Of a DNA stretch of 64,000 nt, positions 30,580-39,300 are shown piece by piece. Under the pieces are notes generated by a model. That model saw only the letters and a list, made by a program, of their open reading frames with translations. It ran no database searches and was not told where the DNA came from. A program made the position numbers and the translations under genes. Source of the stretch: Actinoplanes sp. M2I2 (GTDB lineage Bacteria > Actinomycetota > Actinomycetes > Mycobacteriales > Micromonosporaceae); the NCBI RefSeq assembly GCF_023544445.1, contig NZ_JALPVJ010000004.1:575688-639687 (forward strand), written 5' to 3'. The first letter of the stretch is position 1. Each line of letters opens with the position of its first letter.

Positions 30580-30603
30580 GTCGCCGTGGGCAGAGGAGCC
30601 GAC

Positions 30604-30638
30604 AAAAAAGCGGGAGCCCTCAGGGGCTCCCGCTTTCT
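30604..30638 (-). terminator. intrinsic terminator of the QYGG-tail protein gene
   Basis: AAAGCGGGAGCCC and GGGCTCCCGCTTT pair around a four-base loop. On the minus strand the hairpin is followed by six T residues and lies six bases past the stop of the gene at 30645-32531. Confidence 0.9.
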
Positions 30639-30644
30639 CAGAAC

Positions 30645-32531
30645 TCAGTAGTCGTGACCGCCGCGCCGCGGGGCGGGTGTGTCCCGGGGCGGCTCGCCGC
30701 CGTGCTGGCCGGTGCCGTGCTGGTCGCGGGGGCCACCCTGGCCGTACTGCTCGTCGTGGGCGCCACGCTCGTCGTAGCCGCCGCCCTGGTACGACTCGTA
30801 TCCGCCGCGCTGCTCGGCCTGGTAACCGTCGTCGTAGCCGCCGCCGTACTGCTGGGTGCCCTGGCCGCCGTACTGCTGACCGGCCGGGTACTGGCCGCTG
30901 CCCTGCGGGCCGTAGCCGTTGTTGTCGGGAGCGTCGGCCGCGGCCCCCCACGGCGCGTAGCCGCCCTGATCGGGCTGCTCCTGTCCGTAACCGCCGGGCG
31001 GGTAACCGCCGGCCGGCTCGGCGCCGTACTGCTGGGTGCCGCCGTACTGGTTGCCGCCGTACTGCGGAGCACCGTAGCCGCCGTCGTTCTCGGCCTCGGG
31101 CCGATACATGCCGGTGGCTTCGCCGTACGCTCCGTAGTTGCCGGCCGGCTGAGCCGCGGCGCCGTAGCCGTCGTCCTCCGGCGGCCGGCCGTACGAGGTC
31201 GGCTCGCTGTACGGCTGGGTGCCGCCGCCGCCGTACTGCTGCGTCCCGCCGCCGTACTGCTGGGTGCCGCCGTACTGCGGCGCGTCGTCCCAGTCGCCGG
31301 CCGGGGCGCCGGCGAACCCGCCGTGCTGGGGCAGCGGCACGCCGTACGGGTCGGGGAACTCGTCCTCGGCCGGAGGCACCGGGCGGTGGAGCATCGTCGG
31401 AGCGTCCGCCATGGACGGCCCCCCGGACGGCGGCATGTGGGCGATCATGGTGGCGTCGTTGCCGCCGCCGCCGACCGGCGCGCCGACCCGGGTCGCGTCG
31501 GCGAACCGGCCCTGGCTCGGCGGCACGACCCCACCCGAGCCGGACAGCCCGGTCGGGTCGTCGTCGTCACCGTTGTCGCCGCTGTTCCGCCGGCGCAGCA
31601 TGACCAGCACGATGGCGCCGATGCCGGCCGCGACGAGCAGGACGCCGATGACGATGTAGAGCATCGAGACACCGCCGTCCTCGGTCGAGGCGGCCTGATC
31701 GGTCTCGGTCTGAGTGGTCTCCGTGGGCTCGTCGGCCGTCGGCTCCTCGGTCGGCTCTTCGGCGGGTGGGGAGCTGGTCGCCGACGGGCTCGGTGTCGGC
31801 GAGCTGGACGGGGTCGCGACGGCCTCGGCCTTCAGCGTCAGCGACACGGTCAGGTTCTGACCGGCCTCGGCGTCACGCCGCAGATCGACCTGATCGAAAC
31901 CGTCCTTGGCGGCGCCGATCGAGATGCGGCCGGGGGCGATCGGCTTGTTGTCCGACGAGGTGAAGGAGAACCGGCCCGAGCCGTCGGAGGTGCCCCGGAA
32001 GACGCGCCCGGCACTGTCCTTCATGCCGATCGTGGCGCCGGCGATCGACTTGCCGTCCTGGTCCTTCACGCGACCCGAGACCTGCCGGACGGTCTGCGGA
32101 CGGTCCGGCCCCTTGATCGTGATCTGCTGGCTGGCCCGGCCCGGCTGCTCGTTCGGCACAGCGGCGACGATCTCGACCGTCACCTGACGTGTCTCGCCGT
32201 CGTTGACCTCAGGTGCGGTCAGTTGCACGGAGAACTCGCGCCCGTCGCCGCCGATCTGGGCGATGCGGCGGCAGTCGCCACCGTTGCAGTCCATGCCGCC
32301 ACCGTTAACGGTGATGGTCGCCGGGACCTGGCCCTGGTTGTCGCCGGCCGAGGCGACCTGGAACTGCATGGTGAGCCGGCCGCCCGAGGGCACCTCGGTC
32401 TGCAGGTCGGTGATCTCCACGTTCGGCGGATCGGCGAACGCCACCGCGGGTGCGACGAAGATTCCGCCGAAGACCACCGCCAGTAACGCACCGGCCTGGG
32501 CCGCCCGGGCTCGTAGGTGCGTTCTCACCAT
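30645..32531 (-). CDS. secreted/TM protein: carboxypeptidase-regulatory-like domain and QYGG-rich cytoplasmic tail
   Basis: 628 residues. A signal peptide (residues ~1-33) precedes an extracellular part with one Cys pair (DCNGGDC). A carboxypeptidase-regulatory-like beta domain follows (VSGRVKDQDGKSIAGATIGM ... GSGRFSF ... ISIGAAKDGF, ~155-225), then a Thr/Glu/Pro stalk. One membrane helix (LYIVIGVLLVAAGIGAIVLV, ~288-307) with an RRR stop-transfer follows. The remaining ~320 residues are cytoplasmic and low complexity, with many YGGTQQYGG units. The protein resembles a single-pass wall/membrane sensor or scaffold; no catalytic domain is visible. It has its own terminator and is convergent with purL. 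Confidence 0.8.
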   Translation of the reverse strand: MVRTHLRARAAQAGALLAVVFGGIFVAPAVAFADPPNVEITDLQTEVPSGGRLTMQFQVASAGDNQGQVPATITVNGGGMDCNGGDCRRIAQIGGDGREFSVQLTAPEVNDGETRQVTVEIVAAVPNEQPGRASQQITIKGPDRPQTVRQVSGRVKDQDGKSIAGATIGMKDSAGRVFRGTSDGSGRFSFTSSDNKPIAPGRISIGAAKDGFDQVDLRRDAEAGQNLTVSLTLKAEAVATPSSSPTPSPSATSSPPAEEPTEEPTADEPTETTQTETDQAASTEDGGVSMLYIVIGVLLVAAGIGAIVLVMLRRRNSGDNGDDDDPTGLSGSGGVVPPSQGRFADATRVGAPVGGGGNDATMIAHMPPSGGPSMADAPTMLHRPVPPAEDEFPDPYGVPLPQHGGFAGAPAGDWDDAPQYGGTQQYGGGTQQYGGGGTQPYSEPTSYGRPPEDDGYGAAAQPAGNYGAYGEATGMYRPEAENDGGYGAPQYGGNQYGGTQQYGAEPAGGYPPGGYGQEQPDQGGYAPWGAAADAPDNNGYGPQGSGQYPAGQQYGGQGTQQYGGGYDDGYQAEQRGGYESYQGGGYDERGAHDEQYGQGGPRDQHGTGQHGGEPPRDTPAPRRGGHDY

Positions 32532-32687
32532 CCACCGCCTTCCGGTCGCACGGTCTCCCGGCCGATCAAAGGGTGCCGGTTACATCCCGCGACTAAAACA
32601 CCGTCGGCCACTATGCCTTGTCATACGTCCATCGCGCGACCCAGGGCCGCGTACCAATCTCGCTGAAGCGAGTCGTATCGTCCCGAC

Positions 32688-33059
32688 GTGTCCCCTGCGC
32701 ACAATAAATCCGAGTCGGTCATGGAAGCGTTGGACGCGCTGGATCGCGGCGTCCAACCCGAGAGATCAGTGCAGCGTGACGCTGTGCGAGCGCTGCTGGC
32801 CGAGCTGTCCCGCAAGGCGCCTGGCCGGTCGGTGGAGGTCCGGGTTCCGCCTTTCGGCGCGATTCAGTGTGTTCCTGGTCCCAGGCACACCCGCGGCACA
32901 CCGCCCAATGTGGTCGAGACCGATCCGGTCACCTGGCTGCTCGTCGCCACGCAGCGTATGAGCTGGGCCGATGCGGTGCGTGACGGACGGCTGCGCGCCA
33001 GCGGCATTCGCACCGACCTGACCGAATACCTGCCGTTGACCGGCGAGGCGGCCGGATGA
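32688..33059 (+). CDS. sterol-carrier-family protein next to purF
   Basis: 123 residues from GTG 32688. It matches the short actinobacterial 'sterol carrier family' protein commonly found beside purF: RSVEVRVPPFGAIQCV, a RGTPPNVVETDPVTWLLVATQRMSW segment, and LRASGIRTDLTEYLPL. The DPVTWL...G..W...V..G.L..SG.R.DL pattern is the mycothiol-maleylpyruvate-isomerase/SCP-like C-terminal fold. Function unknown. Same strand as purF, 155 bp upstream. Confidence 0.8.
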   Translation: MSPAHNKSESVMEALDALDRGVQPERSVQRDAVRALLAELSRKAPGRSVEVRVPPFGAIQCVPGPRHTRGTPPNVVETDPVTWLLVATQRMSWADAVRDGRLRASGIRTDLTEYLPLTGEAAG

Positions 33060-33152
33060 TCGCCGCGTCCCACGTTCTGAGCAGCAGCCCGGGCCGGCCG
33101 GCTCGCGTACACTGGTCGGTCGGACGGTCCAGCACGTTTTTGCCCGCTCAGG

Positions 33153-33200
33153 TGAACAGATCGGTCAGTTGAACAGGCCGGTCAGATGAGCAGATCAGAT
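33153..33200. repeat. 17-bp direct repeats immediately upstream of purF
   Basis: TGAACAGATCGGTCAGT (33153), TGAACAGGCCGGTCAGA (33170) and a partial TGAGCAGATCAGAT (33187) run head to tail and end at the purF ribosome site (GAGGGA, 33202). The placement within the leader suggests a regulatory role, though simple slippage is equally possible. Confidence 0.75.
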
Positions 33201-33214
33201 TGAGGGAGCGACAG

Positions 33215-34792
33215 GTGCCCCGAGGCGACGGCCGGTTGACCGACGATCTCGACCCCCAGGAGCGCGGACCCCAGGATGCCTGCGGCGTCTTCGGCGTCTG
33301 GGCCCCCGAGGAAGAGGTCGCCAAACTCACCTACTTCGGGCTCTTCGCTCTCCAGCACCGCGGCCAGGAGGCCGCCGGCATAGCGGTGAGCGACGGCTCC
33401 GGCGTGGTGGTCTACAAGGACCTCGGCCTGGTGTCGCAGGTCTTCGACGAGCCGACCCTGGCCAGCCTGCGCGGCCATCTGGCCATCGGCCACACCCGTT
33501 ACTCCACCACCGGCGGCTCGAACTGGGAGAACGCCCAGCCGACCATCCGCGCCACCACGGCCGGCACGACGATCGCGCTGGCCCACAACGGCAACCTGGT
33601 CAACACGGCCGAGCTGGCCCGTGAGGTCGCCGAGCGTGGTCTCGAGGTCGACAGCGCCACCTCCGACACCTCCCTGGTCACCACGCTGCTGGCCAGTCGC
33701 CCCGACCTGTCGGTCGAGGGCGCGGCGCTCGAGGTGCTGCCGGGCCTGCGGGGCGCCTTCAGCTTCGTCTTCATGGACGAGACCACCCTGTACGCCGCGC
33801 GCGACGCACAGGGCGTCCGCCCCCTGGTGCTCGGCCGCATGGAGCGGGGCTGGGTGGTCGCCAGTGAGACGGCCGCCCTCGACATCGTCGGCGCGAGCTT
33901 CGTCCGTGAGGTCGAACCGGGCGAGATGATCGCGGTCGACGAGCACGGCCTGCGGTCCACCCGGTTCGCCGCGCCCGAGCCCAAGGGCTGCCTCTTCGAG
34001 TACGTCTATCTCGCTCGTCCCGACACCACGATCGCCGGTCGCAACATGTACTCGGCCCGCGTCGAGATCGGCCGCGTCCTGGCCAAGGAGCACCCGGTCG
34101 AGGCCGACCTGGTCATCCCGGTGCCCGAGTCGGGCACCCCGGCCGCGATCGGCTACGCCGAGGCGTCCGGCATCACCTTCAGCGCGGGCCTGACCAAGAA
34201 CGCCTATGTCGGCCGCACGTTCATCCAGCCGTCGCAGACGATCCGTCAGCTCGGCATCCGGCTCAAGCTCAACCCCCTGCGCGAGGTCGTGCGGGGCAAG
34301 CGCCTGGTCGTGGTCGACGACTCGATCGTCCGCGGCAACACCCAGCGGGCCCTGGTGCGCATGCTGCGCGAGGCCGGCGCGCTCGAAGTGCACGTGCGCA
34401 TCTCCTCGCCGCCGGTCAAGTGGCCCTGCTTCTACGGCATCGACTTCGCCACCCGGGCCGAGCTTCTGGCCAACGGTCTCGACAACGAGGGCATCCGCCG
34501 CTCGATCGGCGCCGACAGCCTGGGTTATGTTTCCCTGGACGGTCTCGTGCAGGCGACCGAGCAGCCGAAGACCCGCCTGTGCATGGCATGTTTCGATGGT
34601 CAGTACCCGATCGAGCTGCCGGCCGGCAACCTGATCGGCAAGCACCTGCTCGAGGGCGTCGGCAAGCGGGCCTCGATGCCGTCGGCGACCGACGAGGCGG
34701 CGACCGCGGCGGTGGCCGAGCTCGAGACGGAGTACGACGTTCGCGAGCTGGCCGGCCAGGCTGGTGGTCCGAGCGCACAGCACCACCCGTGA
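33215..34792 (+). CDS. purF: amidophosphoribosyltransferase
   Basis: 525 residues from GTG 33215, chosen for the GAGGGA ribosome site. It makes phosphoribosylamine from PRPP and glutamine, the committed purine step. A 22-residue propeptide precedes the catalytic Cys23 (DACGVFGVW). The Ntn glutaminase (HRGQEAAGIA, GHTRYSTTG, AHNGNLVN) is followed by the PRTase domain with VVVDDSIVRGNT. Later cysteines (CFYGIDF, CMACFDG) fit a [4Fe-4S] PurF as in Bacillus. purM follows after 28 bp. Confidence 0.97.
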   Translation: MPRGDGRLTDDLDPQERGPQDACGVFGVWAPEEEVAKLTYFGLFALQHRGQEAAGIAVSDGSGVVVYKDLGLVSQVFDEPTLASLRGHLAIGHTRYSTTGGSNWENAQPTIRATTAGTTIALAHNGNLVNTAELAREVAERGLEVDSATSDTSLVTTLLASRPDLSVEGAALEVLPGLRGAFSFVFMDETTLYAARDAQGVRPLVLGRMERGWVVASETAALDIVGASFVREVEPGEMIAVDEHGLRSTRFAAPEPKGCLFEYVYLARPDTTIAGRNMYSARVEIGRVLAKEHPVEADLVIPVPESGTPAAIGYAEASGITFSAGLTKNAYVGRTFIQPSQTIRQLGIRLKLNPLREVVRGKRLVVVDDSIVRGNTQRALVRMLREAGALEVHVRISSPPVKWPCFYGIDFATRAELLANGLDNEGIRRSIGADSLGYVSLDGLVQATEQPKTRLCMACFDGQYPIELPAGNLIGKHLLEGVGKRASMPSATDEAATAAVAELETEYDVRELAGQAGGPSAQHHP

Positions 34793-34820
34793 CTTCGACG
34801 AACGCTCTAAGGGGAGAACC

Positions 34821-35972
34821 GTGACGCACGTGTCCGAGCGCAACAGTGCCGGCTCCAACGGCGCTGAAGGCGGTGACCGCCGGCCGTGGACGGCCGGTGG
34901 CGGCCGCGGGGTGCGCAAGCGTACGGCCACGTACGCCGATGCGGGCGTCTCGATCGAAGCCGGCGACCGGGCCGTCGAGCTGCTCAAGTCGAAGGTCAAG
35001 AAGACGACCCGGCCCGAGGTCATCGGTGACCTGGGCGGGTTCTCCGGCCTGTTCCGGCTGAACACGGCGAAGTACAAGAGCCCGATCCTGGCCTCGTCGA
35101 CTGATGGTGTCGGCACCAAGCTGGTGATCGCCCAGCAGCTCGACATCCACGACACGATCGGCATCGACCTGGTCGCCATGGTCGTCGACGACCTGGTGGC
35201 CTGTGGCGCCGAGCCGCTCTTCCTGCTCGACTACATCGCCTGCGGCGAGGTCGTGCCCGACAAGGTGGCCGAGATCGGGGCCGGCATCGCCGACGGTTGC
35301 CGCTACGCCGGCTGTGCCCTGCTGGGCGGCGAGACCGCCGAGCACCCGGGCGTGCTGCGTCCCGACGAGTACGACGTCTCGGCCACCGGCGTGGGCGTGG
35401 TGGAGGAGAGCGAGATCCTCGGCCGCGAACGGGTCGAGGTGGGCGACGCGGTGATCGCGATGCGGTCCTCGGGGCTGCACTCCAACGGCTACTCGCTCGT
35501 GCGGCACGTGCTGCTCGGCGCCGGCCGGATGCGCCTCGACTCGGTGGTCGACGACTTCGGCAGCCAGCGCACCCTGGGCGAGGAGCTCCTCACGCCCACC
35601 AAGATCTATGCCAAGGACTGCCTGGGCCTGATCGAGGAGACCGACGTCCGCGTGTTCTCGCACGTGACCGGCGGCGGCATCCCCGGCAACCTGGTCCGGG
35701 TCCTGCCCGAGCACGTCGACGCGGTGGTCGACCGCTCGACCTGGCGCCCGCAGCCGATCTTCGATCTCATCCAGGCCAAGGGCCGGATCGAGGACTCCGA
35801 GATGGAAGCCACGTTCAACATGGGCGTCGGCATGTTCGCGGTCGTCTCGGCCGACGACGCCGACCGTGCGATGGCCTACCTGACCGGTCGCGGCGTGGAG
35901 GCGTGGCAGGTCGGCGAGGTCATCGAGGGCACCGGCGAGGTGCAGATGATGGGCCAGTACACCCGCGGCTGA
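34821..35972 (+). CDS. purM: AIR synthetase
   Basis: 383 residues from GTG 34821, preceded by AAGGGGA. It converts FGAM to aminoimidazole ribotide with ATP. TYADAGVSIEAGDRAVE, SSTDGVGTKL, DLVACGAEPLFLLDYIA and SHVTGGGIPGNLVR are PurM signatures. The N-terminal ~35 residues (Gly/Arg-rich) are an extension over the core. Co-transcribed with purF; a strong intrinsic terminator follows. Confidence 0.97.
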   Translation: MTHVSERNSAGSNGAEGGDRRPWTAGGGRGVRKRTATYADAGVSIEAGDRAVELLKSKVKKTTRPEVIGDLGGFSGLFRLNTAKYKSPILASSTDGVGTKLVIAQQLDIHDTIGIDLVAMVVDDLVACGAEPLFLLDYIACGEVVPDKVAEIGAGIADGCRYAGCALLGGETAEHPGVLRPDEYDVSATGVGVVEESEILGRERVEVGDAVIAMRSSGLHSNGYSLVRHVLLGAGRMRLDSVVDDFGSQRTLGEELLTPTKIYAKDCLGLIEETDVRVFSHVTGGGIPGNLVRVLPEHVDAVVDRSTWRPQPIFDLIQAKGRIEDSEMEATFNMGVGMFAVVSADDADRAMAYLTGRGVEAWQVGEVIEGTGEVQMMGQYTRG

Positions 35973-36001
35973 CGAGGCCGGCCGGGTGGCCGTCAGGAAT
36001 T

Positions 36002-36044
36002 GATCCGTATGCGTCGATGTGTGACGCATACGGATCTTTCGTTT
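36002..36044 (+). terminator. intrinsic terminator of purF-purM
   Basis: A perfect 14-bp stem, GATCCGTATGCGTC / GACGCATACGGATC, with a GATGTGT loop and a TTTCGTTT tail, 29 bp past the purM stop. It separates the purine operon from the radical SAM gene. Confidence 0.9.
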
Positions 36045-36115
36045 ACTCCGGTGGACCGTGGGGCCTAGCCTCTGACGTGAGTTCTTCACGTATGACGGCG
36101 GGACGGGGGTGCGGC

Positions 36116-37240
36116 ATGGCGGAAGCGTGGAGCGGCATGCGGGGCATCGCGCCCGACCCCACCTACGTCGTCATGCAACCCACGACCCTCTGCAACCTCG
36201 ACTGCGCCTACTGCTATCTGCCGTTCCGCGCCGCCGACAAGCGGATGCCGGTCGAGGTCGCCCAAGCGGTCGCCGCCTCGGTCGACGGCTGGGCCCGCGG
36301 CGGGCGGTTCTCGGTGGTCTGGCACGGCGGCGAACCGCTGGCGGCCGGCCGGGAGCACCTGGCCGCCCTGCTGGCGCCGTTCGGGGCGGGCGTCGAGCAC
36401 CACGTGCAGACCAACGCCACGCTGATCGACGACGCCTGGTGCGATTTCTTCGAGGCCCACGACATGCGGGTCAGCGTCAGCGTGGACGGCCCGGAGGCCC
36501 GCAACGGCGAGCGGGTCACCCGGGGCGGCAAACCGGCGTACGACCGGATCCTGCGCGGGATCGAAACGCTGCGCCGCCGGGGCATCCCGTTCTCGGCGCT
36601 CTGCGTGGTCGGCGATCCGCGGCCCGGCGCGGCCACCGAGCTGTACGACTACTTCCTCGAGCTGGGCTGCGACGTGCTCGGCATCAACGTCGAGGAGCAG
36701 GAGGGCGTGAACACCCGCGCCAACGGCCACGTGGCCGCCGACGTCACCGCGTTCTGGGCCGAGCTCGTCACCGCGTGGCGGGCCGATCCCCGCATCCACC
36801 TGCGCGAGGTCGAGTGGTCGCTGCGCTACGTGTCCGCGGTGCTCGACGGCACCGCCGACGAACTGCTGCCCCGCCGGCTCGACCCGATCCCCACGGTGGC
36901 CCACGACGGCTCGGTGGTGCTGCTCTCGCCCGAGCTGGCCGGCTTCTCCGACCCCCGGTACGGCGACTTCACGAGCGGCAACGTGCTGACCACCCCCCTG
37001 GCCGCGATCCTGGCCGGCGCCGCGTCGACACCCTGGATCGGCGAGTTCCTGCAGGGCGTGGAGGCCTGCCGGGCGACCTGTCCATACTTCGGTTTCTGCG
37101 GTGGCGCCCACGCGGCCAACCGCTACTTCGAGCAGGGCCGGTTCGACACCACCGAGACCGACCACTGCCGGAACAGCAAGATTCGCCTACTGGAGGGAGT
37201 GCTGGACCATGCCCGAGATCACGAGCCTTCGGCTGTCTGA
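36116..37240 (+). CDS. amcB: radical SAM/SPASM peptide maturase (cyclophane-forming RiPP enzyme type)
   Basis: 374 residues from ATG 36116, with a GGGGG site upstream (ATG 36092 is a weaker option). Cys26, Cys30 and Cys33 (CNLDCAYC) bind the SAM-cleaving [4Fe-4S] cluster, and WHGGEPL is the usual GGEP SAM motif. The C-terminal SPASM-type region has Cys318, Cys322, Cys328 and Cys351 for auxiliary cluster(s); an expected earlier SPASM Cys appears absent. The sequence resembles enzymes forming Trp/Phe/Tyr-to-Asn cyclophanes, and I associate it with the actinobacterial AmcB type; this name is from memory. The gene overlaps the start of the precursor gene by 32 bp, arguing for coupled translation. 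It lies between purM and DUF3073. Confidence 0.88.
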   Translation: MAEAWSGMRGIAPDPTYVVMQPTTLCNLDCAYCYLPFRAADKRMPVEVAQAVAASVDGWARGGRFSVVWHGGEPLAAGREHLAALLAPFGAGVEHHVQTNATLIDDAWCDFFEAHDMRVSVSVDGPEARNGERVTRGGKPAYDRILRGIETLRRRGIPFSALCVVGDPRPGAATELYDYFLELGCDVLGINVEEQEGVNTRANGHVAADVTAFWAELVTAWRADPRIHLREVEWSLRYVSAVLDGTADELLPRRLDPIPTVAHDGSVVLLSPELAGFSDPRYGDFTSGNVLTTPLAAILAGAASTPWIGEFLQGVEACRATCPYFGFCGGAHAANRYFEQGRFDTTETDHCRNSKIRLLEGVLDHARDHEPSAV

Positions 37241-37433
37241 CGAGCCGGGGACCGATCCGGTGACGGCACGGGTGCACGACACCCGGGCCGGGTTGGCCGC
37301 GCTCCTGGACGAGGCCGAACAGGCGCGGCAGGCCCGCGCGGAGAGCACGTCGACGGACGGCTCGGCGGTCTGCGCCTGGAACCACTTCGAGAACATTCCC
37401 ACGTTCTACAACTGGAACAACCGACCGCGATAG
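37209..37433 (+). CDS. amcA: RiPP precursor peptide with multiple three-residue cyclophane motifs
   Basis: 74 residues from ATG 37209, with GGAGGG about eleven bases upstream. Residues 1-50 are a charged helical leader (ARVHDTRAGLAALLDEAEQ). The C-terminal 20 residues hold Trp57-Asn-His, Phe60-Glu-Asn, Phe66-Tyr-Asn and Trp69-Asn-Asn, that is, four aromatic-X-Asn/His triplets ending NRPR. These fit the Omega1-X2-X3 substrates of triceptide-type radical SAM enzymes, which join the aromatic ring to the beta-carbon of residue 3. One Cys (55) precedes the core. The pairing with the maturase makes the assignment strong. No protease or exporter is adjacent, so final processing is unknown. Confidence 0.85.
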   Translation: MPEITSLRLSDEPGTDPVTARVHDTRAGLAALLDEAEQARQARAESTSTDGSAVCAWNHFENIPTFYNWNNRPR

Positions 37434-37454
37434 CGCAGACTCGGCTGCCCGGTT

Positions 37455-37490
37455 CGAAGCCCACGCGAGTACCAACCCGCGTGGGCTTCG
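37455..37490 (+). terminator. terminator hairpin after the RiPP precursor gene
   Basis: CGAAGCCCACGCG (37455) pairs perfectly with CGCGTGGGCTTCG (ending 37490) around a 10-base loop, 21 bp past the precursor stop. Followed by TGTTG. Confidence 0.75.
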
Positions 37491-37593
37491 TGTTGAACCG
37501 TAGCAATGTGAACCGTAGACAATTCTTACCGCAGGCAAGTGACCACGACACACGGAAGCACGCGGTCAGCCGCGTGCTCTGTGCGATGCGGGG

Positions 37594-37806
37594 TCAGCGC
37601 CTTGTCGGCGACCAGGTGTCCTGATCGTCGTCAGCGTCGTCCTCGTCATCGTCGACGATCTCATCGTTGTCGTCGTCGAAGTGACGGTCGGACTTACCGG
37701 CACCCGCCAGTTCGCGCTGCAAGGCGGTGAGGTCGGTGTTCGGGGAGTGGTACTTCAACTCCCGGGCCACCTTCGTCTGCTTGGCCTTAGCACGGCCGCG
37801 CCCCAT
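37594..37806 (-). CDS. DUF3073-family small acidic protein
   Basis: 70 residues from ATG 37806 (MGRGRAKAKQTKVARELKYHSPNTDL). The basic N-terminus and Asp/Glu-rich C-terminus (DDDNDEIVDDDEDDADDD) match DUF3073, a small actinobacterial family usually found between purM and a Leu/Val dehydrogenase, as here. A charged nucleic-acid- or ribosome-associated role is possible; function is unknown. Confidence 0.92.
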   Translation of the reverse strand: MGRGRAKAKQTKVARELKYHSPNTDLTALQRELAGAGKSDRHFDDDNDEIVDDDEDDADDDQDTWSPTRR

Positions 37807-38068
37807 GGCTCGACCCCCTCGCACAGAATTCGGGGCAGCCCGAAGGCGGGCCCCGATGACGTTAGGCATCTCTCGTGGGTCTTACGGTACATGGGCGATG
37901 CCGTCTTCGGCACCTCGGGTTGCGTGTGACACTGCCGCGCGTCGCGGTTTTCCGTCCCGGAACGCGCGGCAGGCACTAAACCGCTCTCTTTTCCCGCCGC
38001 CGGGCCCTCCGTTCGGGTGCCCGGAGCGGCCCGTTCAGCCGACGACGGCTCGCCGGGGCGCCGGTGAC

Positions 38069-39148
38069 TCAGCTCAGGTAGATCGACCGCAGGCGGCCGA
38101 CCTCGGCCATCCGCTGCTCGGCGAGCCGGTCGGCCGCCACCGCCGGAGCGACGCCCTCGGCCTCGGCCGCCCGCAGGATGCGGCGCGTGGTCTCGAAGAT
38201 GCCGGTGGCCCGCAGCTTGGCCCGCTCGAAGTTGAAGCCCTCGATCTCGTCGGCCACCTGGATCACGCCACCGGCGTTGACGAGGTAGTCGGGCGTGTAG
38301 AGGATGCCCCGCTCGGCCAGGGTCTTCTCGATGCCGGGGTGCGCCAGCTGGTTGTTCGCGCCACCGGTGACGACCTTGGCCCGCAGCGCCGGGACGGTGT
38401 CGTCGTCGAGCGCGCCGCCGAGCGCGCAGGGGGCGTAGACGTCGAGATCCGAGGTGATCAGGGCCCGGGTGTCGGCGACCAGCTCGATCTGGGGGTGGGT
38501 GGTGCGGGCCCAGGCCAGCGCGGCCTCGTTCACGTCGGTGGCGATCACCGTGGCGCCGTCCTCGATCAGGTGACCGGCCAGATACTTCCCGACCTTGCCG
38601 AGCCCGGCGATGCCGACCGTGCGCCCGGCGAGCGTGGGGCGGCCCCACGTGTGCTCGGCGGCGGCGCGCATGCCCTGGAAGACGCCCCAGGCCGTGAGGA
38701 TGGAGGAGTCGCCGGCGCCGCCGTGTTCCAGGCTGCGGCCGGTGACGTAACGGGTCTCGCGGGCGATGACATCCATGTCGGGGACGTAGGTGCCGACGTC
38801 GCAGGCCGTGTAGTACCGGCCGTGCAGCGACTCGACGAAGCGGCCGTACGCCCGCAGGAGGCCCTCGGACTTGGCCCGGGCCGGGTCGCCCCAGATGACG
38901 GCCTTGCCGCCGCCCAGGTCGAGGCCCGCGAGAGCGTTCTTGTAAGCCATGCCGCGGGAGAGCTTCAACACGTCGGCGAGGGCGGCTTCCTCACTCTCGT
39001 ACGGATAGAAGCGGGTGCCGCCGAGCGCCGGCCCGAGGGCCGTCGAGTAGATCCCGATGATCGCCTTGAGGCCGGTCTGCCGGTCCTGGCAGAAGACGAC
39101 CTGTTCGTGACCGGTGGCGTCGGTGCCGTCGGTGTCGAACACGCCCAT
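38069..39148 (-). CDS. vdh: Glu/Leu/Phe/Val dehydrogenase (valine/leucine type)
   Basis: 359 residues. It oxidatively deaminates branched-chain amino acids with NAD+. [31 protein letters not shown] (catalytic Lys region) and the Rossmann loop [17 protein letters not shown] match Vdh of streptomycetes, which holds the same position between DUF3073 and bldC. Catabolism feeds branched precursors to fatty acids and secondary metabolites. Substrate choice (Val versus Leu) is inferred from synteny. Confidence 0.9.
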   Translation of the reverse strand: MGVFDTDGTDATGHEQVVFCQDRQTGLKAIIGIYSTALGPALGGTRFYPYESEEAALADVLKLSRGMAYKNALAGLDLGGGKAVIWGDPARAKSEGLLRAYGRFVESLHGRYYTACDVGTYVPDMDVIARETRYVTGRSLEHGGAGDSSILTAWGVFQGMRAAAEHTWGRPTLAGRTVGIAGLGKVGKYLAGHLIEDGATVIATDVNEAALAWARTTHPQIELVADTRALITSDLDVYAPCALGGALDDDTVPALRAKVVTGGANNQLAHPGIEKTLAERGILYTPDYLVNAGGVIQVADEIEGFNFERAKLRATGIFETTRRILRAAEAEGVAPAVAADRLAEQRMAEVGRLRSIYLS

Positions 39149-39300
39149 GGCTGTTCTCCTGATCTGGTGTCCGGGCCCTTGTGGGGCAGGTCTGTCCGGC
39201 TGGGGTGGGCCGGACAGGCCGAGCCTAGTCGGGGGTACGCCGTCGGGATTGGGTCAGCGCGGGAAGTTCCACCCGGCCGAATTCGTGAAAGGATCGCGCC

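Noticed and set aside
35297..37240. 647-codon frame containing the radical SAM gene
   Set aside because: The upstream part is out of frame within purM and crosses the terminator; the real start is about 36116.
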